Origin: Rosettibacter sp964572725
GTDB taxonomy: Bacteria > Bacteroidota > Ignavibacteria > Ignavibacteriales > Melioribacteraceae
Direction: 5' to 3'
NCBI GenBank assembly: GCA_964572725.1
Contig: CAZNFW010000006.1
Coordinates: forward strand, 1-64,000
Length of the DNA: 64,000 nt
Part shown: piece after piece, positions 54,964 to 64,000 of the stretch
Numbering within the stretch: position 1 is the first letter of the stretch
Layout of the letters: every line of letters starts with the position of its first letter
Translations under genes and position numbers: made by a program
The notes under the pieces: generated by a model
Databases searched by the model: none
What the model saw: the letters and a program-made list of their open reading frames with translations, nothing else
What the model was told of the DNA's origin: nothing

Positions 54964-56322
54964 ATGAAAAAGTTAGAACAAAAAATCTTTAATTTCATTA
55001 ATCAACATAATTTAATTGACAAAAACGATAAACTGCTAATTTCCTTCAGCGGTGGCCCTGATTCAACTTTTGCACTTTATTTCTTAAATAAATTCAAAAA
55101 GAAATTTAAAATAGAAATTGCTGCTGTTCACTTTAATCATCAATTAAGAGGAAAAGAATCAGATGAAGATGAGAAATTTTGTTATGAATTCTGCAAAACA
55201 TTAAACATCCCTATTTTCTCTTTTAAATTAAATGTCAAAGAATACGCCAAAGAAAATAAACTTTCGATTGAAGAAGCTGCAAGAATACTTCGTTATGATA
55301 CTCTTGAGAATTTTTCAACAAAGAACAATTTTAATAAAATTGTTACAGCACATAATTTATCTGATAATACCGAAACAGTATTAATTAATCTTTTTAGTGG
55401 AACTGGTTATACAGGTTTTTCAGGAATACCAATAAAACGGGGAAAAATTATTCGTCCATTCCTTTGTATTTTTAAAGAAGAAATTTTGGATTACCTCAAC
55501 AATAATAACATTAACTATCGAATTGATTCTTCAAACCTTCGAAATGATTTCAAAAGAAATTTTATTCGAAACAAAATTCTTCCTTCAATAAGAGAAAAAA
55601 TTAATCCCAAAGTTGACGAAGCAATATTTCGTTCGTCAAAAATTTTAGAAATTCTTGCGTCAATAATCGATAATCATATAAATGAATTAGTAATAAAACA
55701 TACTCGAATCTCGAAGGATAGTATTTTTATCAAATCATCAGCAAAAAAAATTGAAAATGAAATTTTTGGCGAGATAATCAAAAAACTTCTGAAAGAAAAT
55801 TTCGATTATAAAATTGAATACGATGATGTTTATAGAATTAAATCTTTACTTGAAAAACAAAAAGGGAAAAAAATTTTTCTAACCAAGAAATTACTTGCCA
55901 TAAGAGAAAAAAACGGGATAGAAATTTTATCAAACAAGAAAGAAAATAATTTAATAACGGTAATCAAGGTTGGTGAAAGTGCTAAATTAAACGGCAGGAT
56001 ATTAAAAATTGAAGATGCCAGCCGTGAAGAAATTAAATTTGGTAAGTCAAAAAATGTAGAATACATTTCTGCGGATAATTTAAGTGATAAATTTATTTTA
56101 AGAAAATGGCATCCTGGTGATAAATTTATTCCGCTTGGTATGAAAAAGCCAAAAAAAATTTCTGACTTTTTAACCGATGCAAAAATTAAATCTTCAGAAA
56201 AAAAAGATAAATTTGTTCTTGAGAATAATAAATTTATTGTATGGCTTGTAGGTTTAAGAATTGATGATAGATTTAAAATTACATCACAAACAAAGAGGAT
56301 ATTAAAACTGTGGATAAAATAG
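54964..56322 (+). CDS. tilS: tRNA(Ile)-lysidine synthetase
   Basis: The 452-residue protein has the PP-loop SFSGGPDST near residue 28, HFNHQLRG, HNLSDNTETVL, and a C-terminal TilS domain (KWHPGDKFIPLGM). It modifies the CAT anticodon of tRNA-Ile with lysidine, so AUA is read as Ile. It lies just before hpt and ftsH, a common gene order. It overlaps hpt by 13 bases. Confidence 0.93.
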   Translation: MKKLEQKIFNFINQHNLIDKNDKLLISFSGGPDSTFALYFLNKFKKKFKIEIAAVHFNHQLRGKESDEDEKFCYEFCKTLNIPIFSFKLNVKEYAKENKLSIEEAARILRYDTLENFSTKNNFNKIVTAHNLSDNTETVLINLFSGTGYTGFSGIPIKRGKIIRPFLCIFKEEILDYLNNNNINYRIDSSNLRNDFKRNFIRNKILPSIREKINPKVDEAIFRSSKILEILASIIDNHINELVIKHTRISKDSIFIKSSAKKIENEIFGEIIKKLLKENFDYKIEYDDVYRIKSLLEKQKGKKIFLTKKLLAIREKNGIEILSNKKENNLITVIKVGESAKLNGRILKIEDASREEIKFGKSKNVEYISADNLSDKFILRKWHPGDKFIPLGMKKPKKISDFLTDAKIKSSEKKDKFVLENNKFIVWLVGLRIDDRFKITSQTKRILKLWIK

Positions 56323-56873
56323 GAACACAAAATCCGGATGAACTCTGGATAGGAACAGAAAAGTTTGTTCCTTTCATCACTGAAGAGCAAATTCAAAAAA
56401 GAGTTGCAGAATTAGGAAAAGAAATTTCTCATGACTATAAAGCTAAGCTCCCAATTTTTATTGGTGTACTCAACGGCTCGTTTATGTTTATGGCAGATTT
56501 AATGAAGCATATAACTATAAATTGTGAGGTTGATTTTTTCAAATTATCAAGTTATGGCGATGCAAAAATAAGTTCTGGAAAGGTAAAATTAGTTAAAGAT
56601 TTGAATGCTGACATTACAGATAGACATCTTATAATTGTCGAAGACATAGTAGATACAGGACTTTCAATCAAGTATATAGAAAATTTAATTGAAGAACACA
56701 AACCTGCAAGCATGAAAGTGGTTTCTCTTCTGGTGAAAGAAGATAGTATAAAATATGATGTTAAAATTGATTATATTGGATTCAGGATTCAGAACAAATT
56801 TGTAATTGGATATGGACTTGATTATGCTCAAAAATACAGGAATTTAAAATCCATCTATGTTTTAAGTGAATAA
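56310..56873 (+). CDS. hpt: Hypoxanthine phosphoribosyltransferase
   Basis: The 187-residue protein has GVLNGSFMFMADL and the PRPP motif LIIVEDIVDTGLSI, then IDYIGFRIQNKFVIGYGLDY. It salvages purine bases to nucleotides. It starts with GTG; the ribosome site aaagagga lies inside the end of tilS. Confidence 0.95.
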   Translation: MDKIGTQNPDELWIGTEKFVPFITEEQIQKRVAELGKEISHDYKAKLPIFIGVLNGSFMFMADLMKHITINCEVDFFKLSSYGDAKISSGKVKLVKDLNADITDRHLIIVEDIVDTGLSIKYIENLIEEHKPASMKVVSLLVKEDSIKYDVKIDYIGFRIQNKFVIGYGLDYAQKYRNLKSIYVLSE

Positions 56874-56896
56874 AAAGGAAGGTGAAATTTTAGTAT

Positions 56897-58972
56897 ATGG
56901 CAAACAACGATAATCGAAACAAGACCAACAAATCAAGATCCCCGCTTGGAAATGGTCCTCAAAAACCTGACGGTGATTTCGATTGGTCAAAAATTATTAA
57001 AAGTGTTATAAGCTGGGGAACTGTAATAATAGCTGCAGTAATCATAATGCAGTTTATGAAATCTGGCTCTCCAAATGTTGTAGAGGTTCCATATGATGTT
57101 TATGAAAAATTTCTTGAAGGCGGGAAAATAGCAAGTGCAAAAATTATTAAAACAGATGTAAATGATTATAAATTCGAAGGCAAATTAATTCATAAAGAAA
57201 AAATTTTCTTAAATGGAGCTTTCATAGATGTCCAAAATTTCAGTGTAACATTGATAGAACCTGTACTGCAAGACCATGTTAAAATCTGGAAGGAAAAAAA
57301 TATCAGATTCACATTTGTAAAAGAATCAAATGAATGGACATCGATTTTATTTGGTCTTTTGCCTTGGCTGATAATCTTTGGAATATGGATATTAATTTTC
57401 AGAAGAATGCAGGCTGGTGCTGGAGGAACTAAAGGAATATTTAATTTTGGAAAAAGTAGAGCTAAATTAATTACAGAATCTGCAGTTAAAGTTACATTTA
57501 AAGATGTTGCCGGTGCAGACGAAGCTAAATTAGAACTTCAGGAAATAATTGAATTCTTGAGAGAGCCAGCAAAATTTCAAAGACTTGGAGGAAAAATTCC
57601 GCGTGGAGTTTTGTTACTTGGCCCTCCCGGAACAGGTAAAACACTACTAGCTCGAGCCGTAGCTGGCGAGGCAGGCGTTCCATTCTTTTCAATTTCTGGA
57701 GCAGACTTTGTGGAAATGTTTGTTGGTGTTGGTGCAAGTCGTGTACGCGACCTCTTTGAACAGGGAAAGAAAAATGCTCCATGTATAATTTTCATTGATG
57801 AAATTGATGCTGTTGGAAGACATCGAGGTGCTGGTTTAGGTGGCGGTCACGATGAACGCGAGCAAACTCTCAACCAATTACTCGTTGAAATGGATGGATT
57901 CGAACAAAATAGCGGCGTAATTATTATTGCTGCTACTAATCGCCCGGATGTTCTTGACCCTGCATTATTAAGACCGGGAAGATTTGACAGACAAATAGTT
58001 GTAGACCGTCCAGATGTCAAAGGAAGAGAAGGAATTTTAAAAGTTCATACAAGAAAAATTCCTCTTGATTCAGATGTTGATTTAGAAGTTCTCGCTAAAG
58101 CTACTCCAGGACTTGCTGGAGCCGAATTAGCTAATATGGTTAACGAAGCTGCTCTGCTTGCAGCACGTAAAAACAAAAAGAAAGTTTCCATGGAAGATTT
58201 TGAAGAAGCAAAAGACAAAGTAATGATGGGAATGGAAAGAAAGAGTTTAATAATTTCAGAGGAAGAGAAAAAAATTACTGCTTATCATGAAATTGGTCAT
58301 GTCCTTGTTGCAAAAATGCTTCCCGAAGCCGACCCTGTTCATAAAGTTACAATTATTCCTCGCGGAAGAGCACTTGGTGTAACAACTTATCTCCCTGTAG
58401 ATGAAAAACATACTTATTCAAAAGAATATCTCGAAGCAATGATTACTTATGCACTTGGTGGTAGAGCAGCAGAAAAAATTGTATTCAAAAGATTTACCAC
58501 AGGTGCAGGCAACGACATTGAAAAAGCTACAAACATTGCCCGTAAAATGGTTTGCGAATGGGGAATGAGTGAAAAACTTGGTCCTCTTGCTTATGGTTCC
58601 AAAGAAGAAGAAATATTCCTTGGACGCGAAATTACCAAACATAAAGATTACAGCGAAAAAACCGCTCAGGAAATTGATGAAGAAGTTAAAAAAATTGTTA
58701 TGACCTGTATGGAAAGAGCTGAAAAGATTTTACAAGAAAATGTTGAATTACTCCACAAACTTTCAACAGAACTCCTTGAAAGAGAAATTCTTGATGCAGA
58801 AGAAATTGATAAAATTATTAGAGGTGAAGAACTACCACCTGTAAAACGAAACGGCTCCGGAAATAATTCAAACAAAGATAAAGAAATACCAGAGCATGTT
58901 CAAAAATTATTAGAAGAAAGAAAGAAAAAAGAATCCTCCAAAAATTCTGATAAAGCTGATGGTAGCAAGTGA
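56897..58972 (+). CDS. ftsH: ATP-dependent zinc metalloprotease FtsH
   Basis: The 691-residue protein has an N-terminal membrane anchor (helices at about 35-52 and 152-170), the AAA+ module (Walker A GPPGTGKT near 242, IFIDEIDAVG, the SRH ATNRPDVLDPALLRPGRFDRQ) and the zinc site HEIGH (His464, Glu465, His468). It degrades membrane and misfolded proteins. The ribosome site is good. The charged tail overlaps the next gene by 14 bases. Confidence 0.97.
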   Translation: MANNDNRNKTNKSRSPLGNGPQKPDGDFDWSKIIKSVISWGTVIIAAVIIMQFMKSGSPNVVEVPYDVYEKFLEGGKIASAKIIKTDVNDYKFEGKLIHKEKIFLNGAFIDVQNFSVTLIEPVLQDHVKIWKEKNIRFTFVKESNEWTSILFGLLPWLIIFGIWILIFRRMQAGAGGTKGIFNFGKSRAKLITESAVKVTFKDVAGADEAKLELQEIIEFLREPAKFQRLGGKIPRGVLLLGPPGTGKTLLARAVAGEAGVPFFSISGADFVEMFVGVGASRVRDLFEQGKKNAPCIIFIDEIDAVGRHRGAGLGGGHDEREQTLNQLLVEMDGFEQNSGVIIIAATNRPDVLDPALLRPGRFDRQIVVDRPDVKGREGILKVHTRKIPLDSDVDLEVLAKATPGLAGAELANMVNEAALLAARKNKKKVSMEDFEEAKDKVMMGMERKSLIISEEEKKITAYHEIGHVLVAKMLPEADPVHKVTIIPRGRALGVTTYLPVDEKHTYSKEYLEAMITYALGGRAAEKIVFKRFTTGAGNDIEKATNIARKMVCEWGMSEKLGPLAYGSKEEEIFLGREITKHKDYSEKTAQEIDEEVKKIVMTCMERAEKILQENVELLHKLSTELLEREILDAEEIDKIIRGEELPPVKRNGSGNNSNKDKEIPEHVQKLLEERKKKESSKNSDKADGSK

Positions 58973-59627
58973 ACACGCAACTATTGATTATCAAAGTGAA
59001 GTTTTAAGAAAAGCAATTCATCTATGTTCTCTTTCTATTCCTGTTATCTATTATTTTATTACAAAAGAACTTGCTTTAAAAATCTTAATCCCTCTGCTAA
59101 TCTTATCATTGATAATTGATTTAGGAAGATATTATTTCAAACCAATTCAGGATTTTTTCTACAGCATTTTTGGTTTTCTTTTAAGACGTCATGAAAAAGA
59201 CCATAAGAAAAAAAATTTAAATGGTGCAACTTATGTATTGATGTCTGCTGTAATTGTTATACTTATTTTTCCAAAAATCTTTGTTGTTACATCATTTTCA
59301 ATACTTATAATAGGAGATATTGCAGCAGCTCTTATAGGCAGAAAATTTGGGAAAAGAAAATTTCTGCTAAAAAGTCTCGAAGGAACTATAGCATTTTTTA
59401 TTTTTTCATGCATTGTTATTCTATTTACCCCAAAAATCGAAGGAAATTTACTTGAATTTATTATTGGATTTATTTCTGCAGCAATTGGAGCAATAGTAGA
59501 AAATATATCAATTGGTTGGGCTGATGATAATCTTGTAATACCTATAACTGTGGGAATTTCGATGTGGGTTCTTTATACAATCTTTTTTCCGCATATGCCA
59601 CTTATTCTTCCAAATGTTCCCAACTAA
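58959..59627 (+). CDS. SEC59/DGK1/VTE5-family lipid kinase-like membrane protein
   Basis: The 222-residue protein has five to six membrane segments and the family motifs LRKAIHL, GDIAAALIGRKFGK and SLEGTIAFF. Relatives use CTP or similar to phosphorylate dolichol, diacylglycerol or phytol. It overlaps the end of ftsH, suggesting co-translation. The substrate is unknown. Confidence 0.75.
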   Translation: MVASEHATIDYQSEVLRKAIHLCSLSIPVIYYFITKELALKILIPLLILSLIIDLGRYYFKPIQDFFYSIFGFLLRRHEKDHKKKNLNGATYVLMSAVIVILIFPKIFVVTSFSILIIGDIAAALIGRKFGKRKFLLKSLEGTIAFFIFSCIVILFTPKIEGNLLEFIIGFISAAIGAIVENISIGWADDNLVIPITVGISMWVLYTIFFPHMPLILPNVPN

Positions 59628-59668
59628 TGAAACAAATAATTTTACTAAAAGTATAAAATCCAACAATT

Positions 59669-60772
59669 ATGATGAATAAGATGAAATTAAAAAAATACTT
59701 TACAAGCCTTTTGTTACTAACATCTGTAATTTTTCTTGCTGCATGCAATGCCAAAAAAACTGCCACTGGAAATGAAGACGATATTTATGTGTTTGCAGAT
59801 TCAACAGATTATTATAATCTCGAAGGATCATTGCTTACAGTATTCAATAAAATAATTTACACACCTCAGCCAGAAAATCTTTTTAACCTTATAAGAAAGG
59901 ACATTTCATTGCTAGAAAAGTATAAAGAGAAAAAAAATATTATAATTATTGCTCCATTAAATTCTAAATCGGAAACTTCTCAATACGTAAACAGTATGCT
60001 GAGCAATGATGTGAAGAAAATGGTTTATGAAGATTCTATTAGTGTAATTAACAAATATAACCTTTGGGCAAATGACCAATTAGTTATGATAATTACTTCT
60101 CCCACTCTCGAACAATTAAATAAAAATATTCTTAAAGAAAGTGAAAATTTGCTTTATTATTTTCAAAAAATATCAAATGACAGACTTTATAAAAGTCTTT
60201 ATAATTCCAGATATGAACAAAAAAATATTGAAGCAAAATTTTTAAGAGATTATGGATGGATGATTTATGTTCAAACAGACTTTTTGCTTGCAATAGATAA
60301 ACCCCAAGATAAATTTGTATGGTTAAGAAGAGCACCTGGTACTGATATGGAAAGATGGATATTTGTCCATTGGATTGACAATGCTTCACCCGCTCTTCTA
60401 AACAAAGATTCTATTTACGCAATAAGAAATAAATTAACAGAAAAGTTTTACAGAACATCTGACGACTCAAGTTATGTAGAAATTTCAGATGACTACAAAA
60501 TAACCAAAGAAGTAAATTTCTTAAATCGCTATGCGTTAATGACACAAGGTCTATGGCGCATGAAAGATGGCTCTATGGGAGGTCCTTTTATTAATTATAC
60601 TTTTTATGATGAACCAACAAAAAGAATTTATATGCTTGATGGCTCTGTATATGCACCAAAATATTATAAGAAAAAATTAATTCAACAGCTCGATGTTCTA
60701 TTAAGATCTTTCCTCACAAAAAGAGAAGTAGACAAAGAAAGATATGAAGAATTAATGGAAGAACTTGAATAA
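59669..60772 (+). CDS. DUF4837-like lipoprotein
   Basis: The 367-residue protein has a lipoprotein signal (VIFLAACNAK) and a long beta-rich domain with WVRRAPGT-like (KFVWLRRAPGTDMERW) and GLWRMKDGSMGGPFINY motifs, typical of a Bacteroidota family of unknown function. It ends directly against the convergent gene. Confidence 0.7.
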   Translation: MMNKMKLKKYFTSLLLLTSVIFLAACNAKKTATGNEDDIYVFADSTDYYNLEGSLLTVFNKIIYTPQPENLFNLIRKDISLLEKYKEKKNIIIIAPLNSKSETSQYVNSMLSNDVKKMVYEDSISVINKYNLWANDQLVMIITSPTLEQLNKNILKESENLLYYFQKISNDRLYKSLYNSRYEQKNIEAKFLRDYGWMIYVQTDFLLAIDKPQDKFVWLRRAPGTDMERWIFVHWIDNASPALLNKDSIYAIRNKLTEKFYRTSDDSSYVEISDDYKITKEVNFLNRYALMTQGLWRMKDGSMGGPFINYTFYDEPTKRIYMLDGSVYAPKYYKKKLIQQLDVLLRSFLTKREVDKERYEELMEELE

Positions 60773-62668
60773 CTAATTAATATACTTTAAAACATTTTCT
60801 GGAATACGAAAATTTTTTAAGTCACCTTTTATTTTATCAATATACATCTTTGCTCTATCAATTTTACCATATTGAATTTCATACATTGCTCTATATGTTA
60901 ACATTGTGCCAACAACATTCTCAATAAAATTAATGTATTTATTCCTGTTTTCATAAATTCTAATTTTAAAATCAGGAGCTGGTGCTGGCACATAATCATT
61001 TCCCTTCACAACTTTGAACATAAATAGATGAGGGACGATTTGATAACCTTCAGGTAACTGTAATTCCCCTCTCTGCATTTCATTCTGAAATAATTCTAAT
61101 CCCAAGTAAACATTTATGTTATTTTGGGATATTAAACCTGTCATGATTTTTCTATAATATTTTTCAAGTAATTCCGAGTCATACTCTTCGGAATGTTCAA
61201 ATGGTTTTAGTGCAATTAGGAACTTATCAATATCATCTTTTATATTTTTAATTACATCAGGATAGTTTCTTTCAATCTGATTGTAATACCATGACCTTCG
61301 AAGTAATTCTTTGTCAATAACAACAACATCCCTCCTAAAATTTTCAACATATTGATAATAGTAAGAAGGCGAAACAAAATAATCCCACTGATAAGTTAAT
61401 ATTATTGAATTCTTTTCTACACTTTTAAGAATGGACTTTGTGTAATCTTCAAACGCATAGATATTTGATTGATTTACATGAGAATAATTCGAAGCAAAAA
61501 CATAAATCAAAATAACAATAACGAAAGAGATTGAATAATTAGTTTTGTTAACTTTTTCGAAGTTATATTTAATTCCATAAGCTCCAAAAAATGATAACAT
61601 TATAAATGAAAGAAGAAAATATGAATCAATATCAACAATATCATAATTAATTACATATAGAAGAGAAAATAAAAATGTTATTAAGAATAAATAGAAAAAT
61701 TTTTTTGAAACTTTTAAGATGTAAATTACTCCAGCAAGAATAAAAATAAAGTAAGCATAAGTAAACTCATTTGGTAAGTTTTCTAAATAGTAATTAAATT
61801 GTTTTTTAGCAGAATCATATGAAGAAAAGAGCCACACCTGATATTGTTTTCCTGTAAAATGTCTCCAGAAGTTTTCAAAGTTTTGCGGATTTCCCCAATT
61901 TAATACTGGGTTTGAATAAGCACGCAGAGGAAGGTAAAGATAAATTAATGCCATAACGCAAGCAGAAACAAGAAAAGTTATTATGATTTTTTTTAATGTA
62001 ATTCGACTTAAATTTTCCTTCATAAAAAACAAAATCCCAGCAAAAGGCAAAACAAGTAATGTGGTCATATGATTACAAAAACCCAATGCTATTGCTATAC
62101 CAACTTTCATCCATTCATACAAATTATTTTTATTTTCATAAAATGTTTTTAGTGTTAAATAAATTATCAGATTAAAAAGGAATACTTGAAGTGAATAAAC
62201 TTCCACTGATGTAGATTGAAACCAGTAAGTCCTGCTAAATGCAAGAAATAATCCGCTTATAGATGAGACTAAAATATTTTGATAATCAGGAGTATAAATT
62301 TTATTTAAAGACTTGTTTTTTCTTTTACCTTTCGATACAAAATTAATATCACTTTTCACATTACTTAAAAGCAAATAAACAGATTTAACAAACAACACCA
62401 CACCAGCTGCGCACCATAATGTTGCCAATAAATTAGCCTGATATATTTTTGTAAATGGAAGAGGAATTTTTAGAAATAAAAAACCAATTAATGTAAATAA
62501 TGGGTACCCCGTTGGATGAGCAATTCCAAGCGTTGATTGAACTGCTGCTAATTCACCAGAATCAATCTGAATTACGCTTGGAGCAATTGTTATTAAATAA
62601 AATAAGAAAGCTACAGCACCTGATATTTCAGCATAATATTTTTTTATAAACTCAAATTTTGCCAACAT
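60773..62668 (-). CDS. DUF2723 glycosyltransferase-like (GT-C) membrane protein
   Basis: The 631-residue protein has about ten membrane segments, an N-terminal acidic motif (IQIDSGELAAVQS) after the first helix and HPTGYPLFTLIG. This is the DUF2723/TMEM260-like pattern of O-mannosyltransferase relatives. The soluble C-terminal part holds helical repeats. It overlaps the GlnE-like gene by 17 bases. Confidence 0.8.
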   Translation of the reverse strand: MLAKFEFIKKYYAEISGAVAFLFYLITIAPSVIQIDSGELAAVQSTLGIAHPTGYPLFTLIGFLFLKIPLPFTKIYQANLLATLWCAAGVVLFVKSVYLLLSNVKSDINFVSKGKRKNKSLNKIYTPDYQNILVSSISGLFLAFSRTYWFQSTSVEVYSLQVFLFNLIIYLTLKTFYENKNNLYEWMKVGIAIALGFCNHMTTLLVLPFAGILFFMKENLSRITLKKIIITFLVSACVMALIYLYLPLRAYSNPVLNWGNPQNFENFWRHFTGKQYQVWLFSSYDSAKKQFNYYLENLPNEFTYAYFIFILAGVIYILKVSKKFFYLFLITFLFSLLYVINYDIVDIDSYFLLSFIMLSFFGAYGIKYNFEKVNKTNYSISFVIVILIYVFASNYSHVNQSNIYAFEDYTKSILKSVEKNSIILTYQWDYFVSPSYYYQYVENFRRDVVVIDKELLRRSWYYNQIERNYPDVIKNIKDDIDKFLIALKPFEHSEEYDSELLEKYYRKIMTGLISQNNINVYLGLELFQNEMQRGELQLPEGYQIVPHLFMFKVVKGNDYVPAPAPDFKIRIYENRNKYINFIENVVGTMLTYRAMYEIQYGKIDRAKMYIDKIKGDLKNFRIPENVLKYIN

Positions 62669-64000
62669 ATTTTTCGAAAAGTAAGATGTTCGATTTTATA
62701 ACTGATGAAAGTTTTCTTTGAAGTTCTTCAACAGATATTTTGAAAAATGAAGCAATCATCGACTTTTTTTCATCAGTTGCAGGAAATATTACACTTGAGG
62801 TGTTAAAAATACACTGTAATGCAAATTCAATTTTCCTTAAAAACAAATAATTATTATATATTAAATCATAATCTTCCTGAGGGAAAATCTTCTTAAGACT
62901 TTTAATAACATTAATCATTTTCTTGCTTTGTAATGTTGGTTTATTAAAAAATTGTGATTGAATTAAAAAATCAATTGTGACTAATCCGCCATTTTGCTTT
63001 TTTATATTAAAAGAAGAATCATAACGTGGAATGTTTTCCTTCATTATTAATCTATACATGTGAAGCATTTCTTTTATAACATAATTGATGTCAAGCAGTT
63101 TAATATGATTAATCAAAATTGATTTGAATTTTTTAAAAAGATTTTTGTTGCCGCAAATAAATCTTATTTTTGATAGTGATTGAATTTCCCATATTCTTGC
63201 TCTTGTTTCAAGATAATTCCTGTAACTGTCAACACCCCAAACAAGCGGAGAACTTTTTCCTTCAGGTCGCAGGCGAACATCAATATCAAACGGCTTTAAT
63301 TCATTTTGCAAATTCTGCAACAACTTTTGAAAATCATCCTGTATTCCCGAATATTTATTTACATCATCAGTTATAATTATTAAATCAATGTCTGAAGAAA
63401 AATTAAGCATGTAAGAACCATAGCTCCCCAATCCCCCAATAAAATAATTATACTTCGTATTGTATTGTGACGAAAACTCACTGATTCTTAAATCAACATA
63501 TCTGCAAATTAAACTTGATATTTTTTCAGTCGAAATTAACCCCAGAGAAAATTGAATTGAAAGTAAAAATATTAGCTGATTGATTTTATAATTAGAAATA
63601 TAATCTTCAATATTTTTTATTAACACTTCTTGTGATAAAAACATTTCTTCAACTGATTTATCAAGAATCAAAATGTCAACAGCCTTTGAGCAGAACTCGC
63701 ATATTTTTAGAAAATTTTTGAAATAATATTTATTCAAAAACTGTGAATACCAGATAGAAGGAAATTTAGATGCTCTAATAATCTTAACAAAATTATCCAG
63801 CGTAATATCAGGCGATGAACATTTTTTCAAATATTTTATGAGTGCAGGTTCAATTTGATTAAACAACTCGATTGTTTTGGAATCAAATTCTTTTTGTTCA
63901 AAATATCCTAATCCGCTTCTTAAATATTTAAGATTTTTTTCAGCACGGTTAAAATCCTTAAAATGAATTTTCTCTAAATTAATCTCTTCACTTTTATCAT
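62652..64000 (-). CDS. GlnE-like adenylyl/nucleotidyltransferase, 5' end beyond the window
   Basis: The reading frame stays open from 62652 to the right edge, so the true start lies outside; an internal TTG at 63866 is not the start. The visible part matches a GlnE adenylyltransferase domain: GLGSYGSYMLNFSSDIDLII (nucleotidyl site Asp-x-Asp), DIDVRLRPEGKSSPLV and NGGLVTIDFLIQ. It modifies proteins or nucleotides with AMP; glutamine synthetase is the classic target but not proven here. Confidence 0.8.
   Translation of the reverse strand, partial: DKSEEINLEKIHFKDFNRAEKNLKYLRSGLGYFEQKEFDSKTIELFNQIEPALIKYLKKCSSPDITLDNFVKIIRASKFPSIWYSQFLNKYYFKNFLKICEFCSKAVDILILDKSVEEMFLSQEVLIKNIEDYISNYKINQLIFLLSIQFSLGLISTEKISSLICRYVDLRISEFSSQYNTKYNYFIGGLGSYGSYMLNFSSDIDLIIITDDVNKYSGIQDDFQKLLQNLQNELKPFDIDVRLRPEGKSSPLVWGVDSYRNYLETRARIWEIQSLSKIRFICGNKNLFKKFKSILINHIKLLDINYVIKEMLHMYRLIMKENIPRYDSSFNIKKQNGGLVTIDFLIQSQFFNKPTLQSKKMINVIKSLKKIFPQEDYDLIYNNYLFLRKIEFALQCIFNTSSVIFPATDEKKSMIASFFKISVEELQRKLSSVIKSNILLFEKYVGKI

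Noticed and set aside
57525..57795. Minus-strand frames opposite ftsH
   Set aside because: They mirror the conserved AAA+ domain of ftsH and lack their own signals.
1..64000. CRISPR arrays, prophage or restriction/defence islands
   Set aside because: No regular spaced repeats, phage structural genes or defence-family motifs were seen.

Overview
The window is low-GC, gene-dense chromosomal DNA from a bacterium that looks like the Ignavibacteria/Melioribacter branch of the Bacteroidota-Chlorobi group. The basis is strong AT bias, DUF2723 and DUF4837-like proteins, LuxR proteins with membrane N-termini, tRNA-Met without an encoded CCA, and many weak or absent Shine-Dalgarno sites. The assignment is inference, not a database match.

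Layout. 0-2.1 kb: a truncated methyltransferase remnant, a stretch of hairpins and degenerate intergenic repeats, and a yceI-marR pair. 2.1-18.9 kb: a complete [NiFe]-hydrogenase locus. A nickel-permease-like gene diverges from hypABFCDE. A stand-alone sigma-54 activator closes the hyp operon. Next comes a near-consensus -24/-12 promoter, then protease-ferritin-like-hdrC-hdrB-hdrA-mvhD-mvhG-mvhA. 19-25.3 kb: a sensory and redox neighbourhood with three damaged genes: an OmpR-type regulator with an early stop, a chromate transporter without its first half, and a frameshifted sulfide:quinone-reductase-like flavoprotein. It also holds DsrE, a methyltransferase and an ArsR-rhodanese protein with a candidate operator. 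25.6-28.8 kb: an NtrC-type regulator and its kinase. 29-50.9 kb: mostly housekeeping (sugar kinase, M28 peptidase, purL, BrkB, hemerythrin, beta-CASP nuclease, tRNA-Met, secG, LOG, rpsU, Usp, ECF sigma, M14 peptidase, CYTH, AddB-like nuclease). 51-53.3 kb: membrane proteins and a membrane LuxR regulator. 53.3-60.8 kb: greA, ribD, tilS, hpt, ftsH, a SEC59/DGK1-like kinase and a DUF4837-like lipoprotein. 60.8-64 kb: a DUF2723 glycosyltransferase-like protein and a GlnE-like adenylyltransferase that runs off the right edge.

How the main system works, by inference. HypA-F build the NiFe(CN)2CO centre. The protease trims MvhA. MvhADG takes electrons from H2 and passes them through MvhD to HdrABC. 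HdrA carries a GltD/NfnB-like flavoprotein inserted inside its ferredoxin loop. That suggests a self-contained electron-bifurcating machine that could couple H2, ferredoxin, a disulfide-type or other HdrB acceptor, and NAD(P)H. The promoter, a palindrome upstream of it, and a stem-loop at the predicted mRNA 5' end form a coherent control region for the activator gene just upstream. This locus is the best candidate for an under-described system. Other notable points are a greA leader with two tandem terminator-like hairpins and a RibD lacking the zinc-binding histidine of its deaminase domain.
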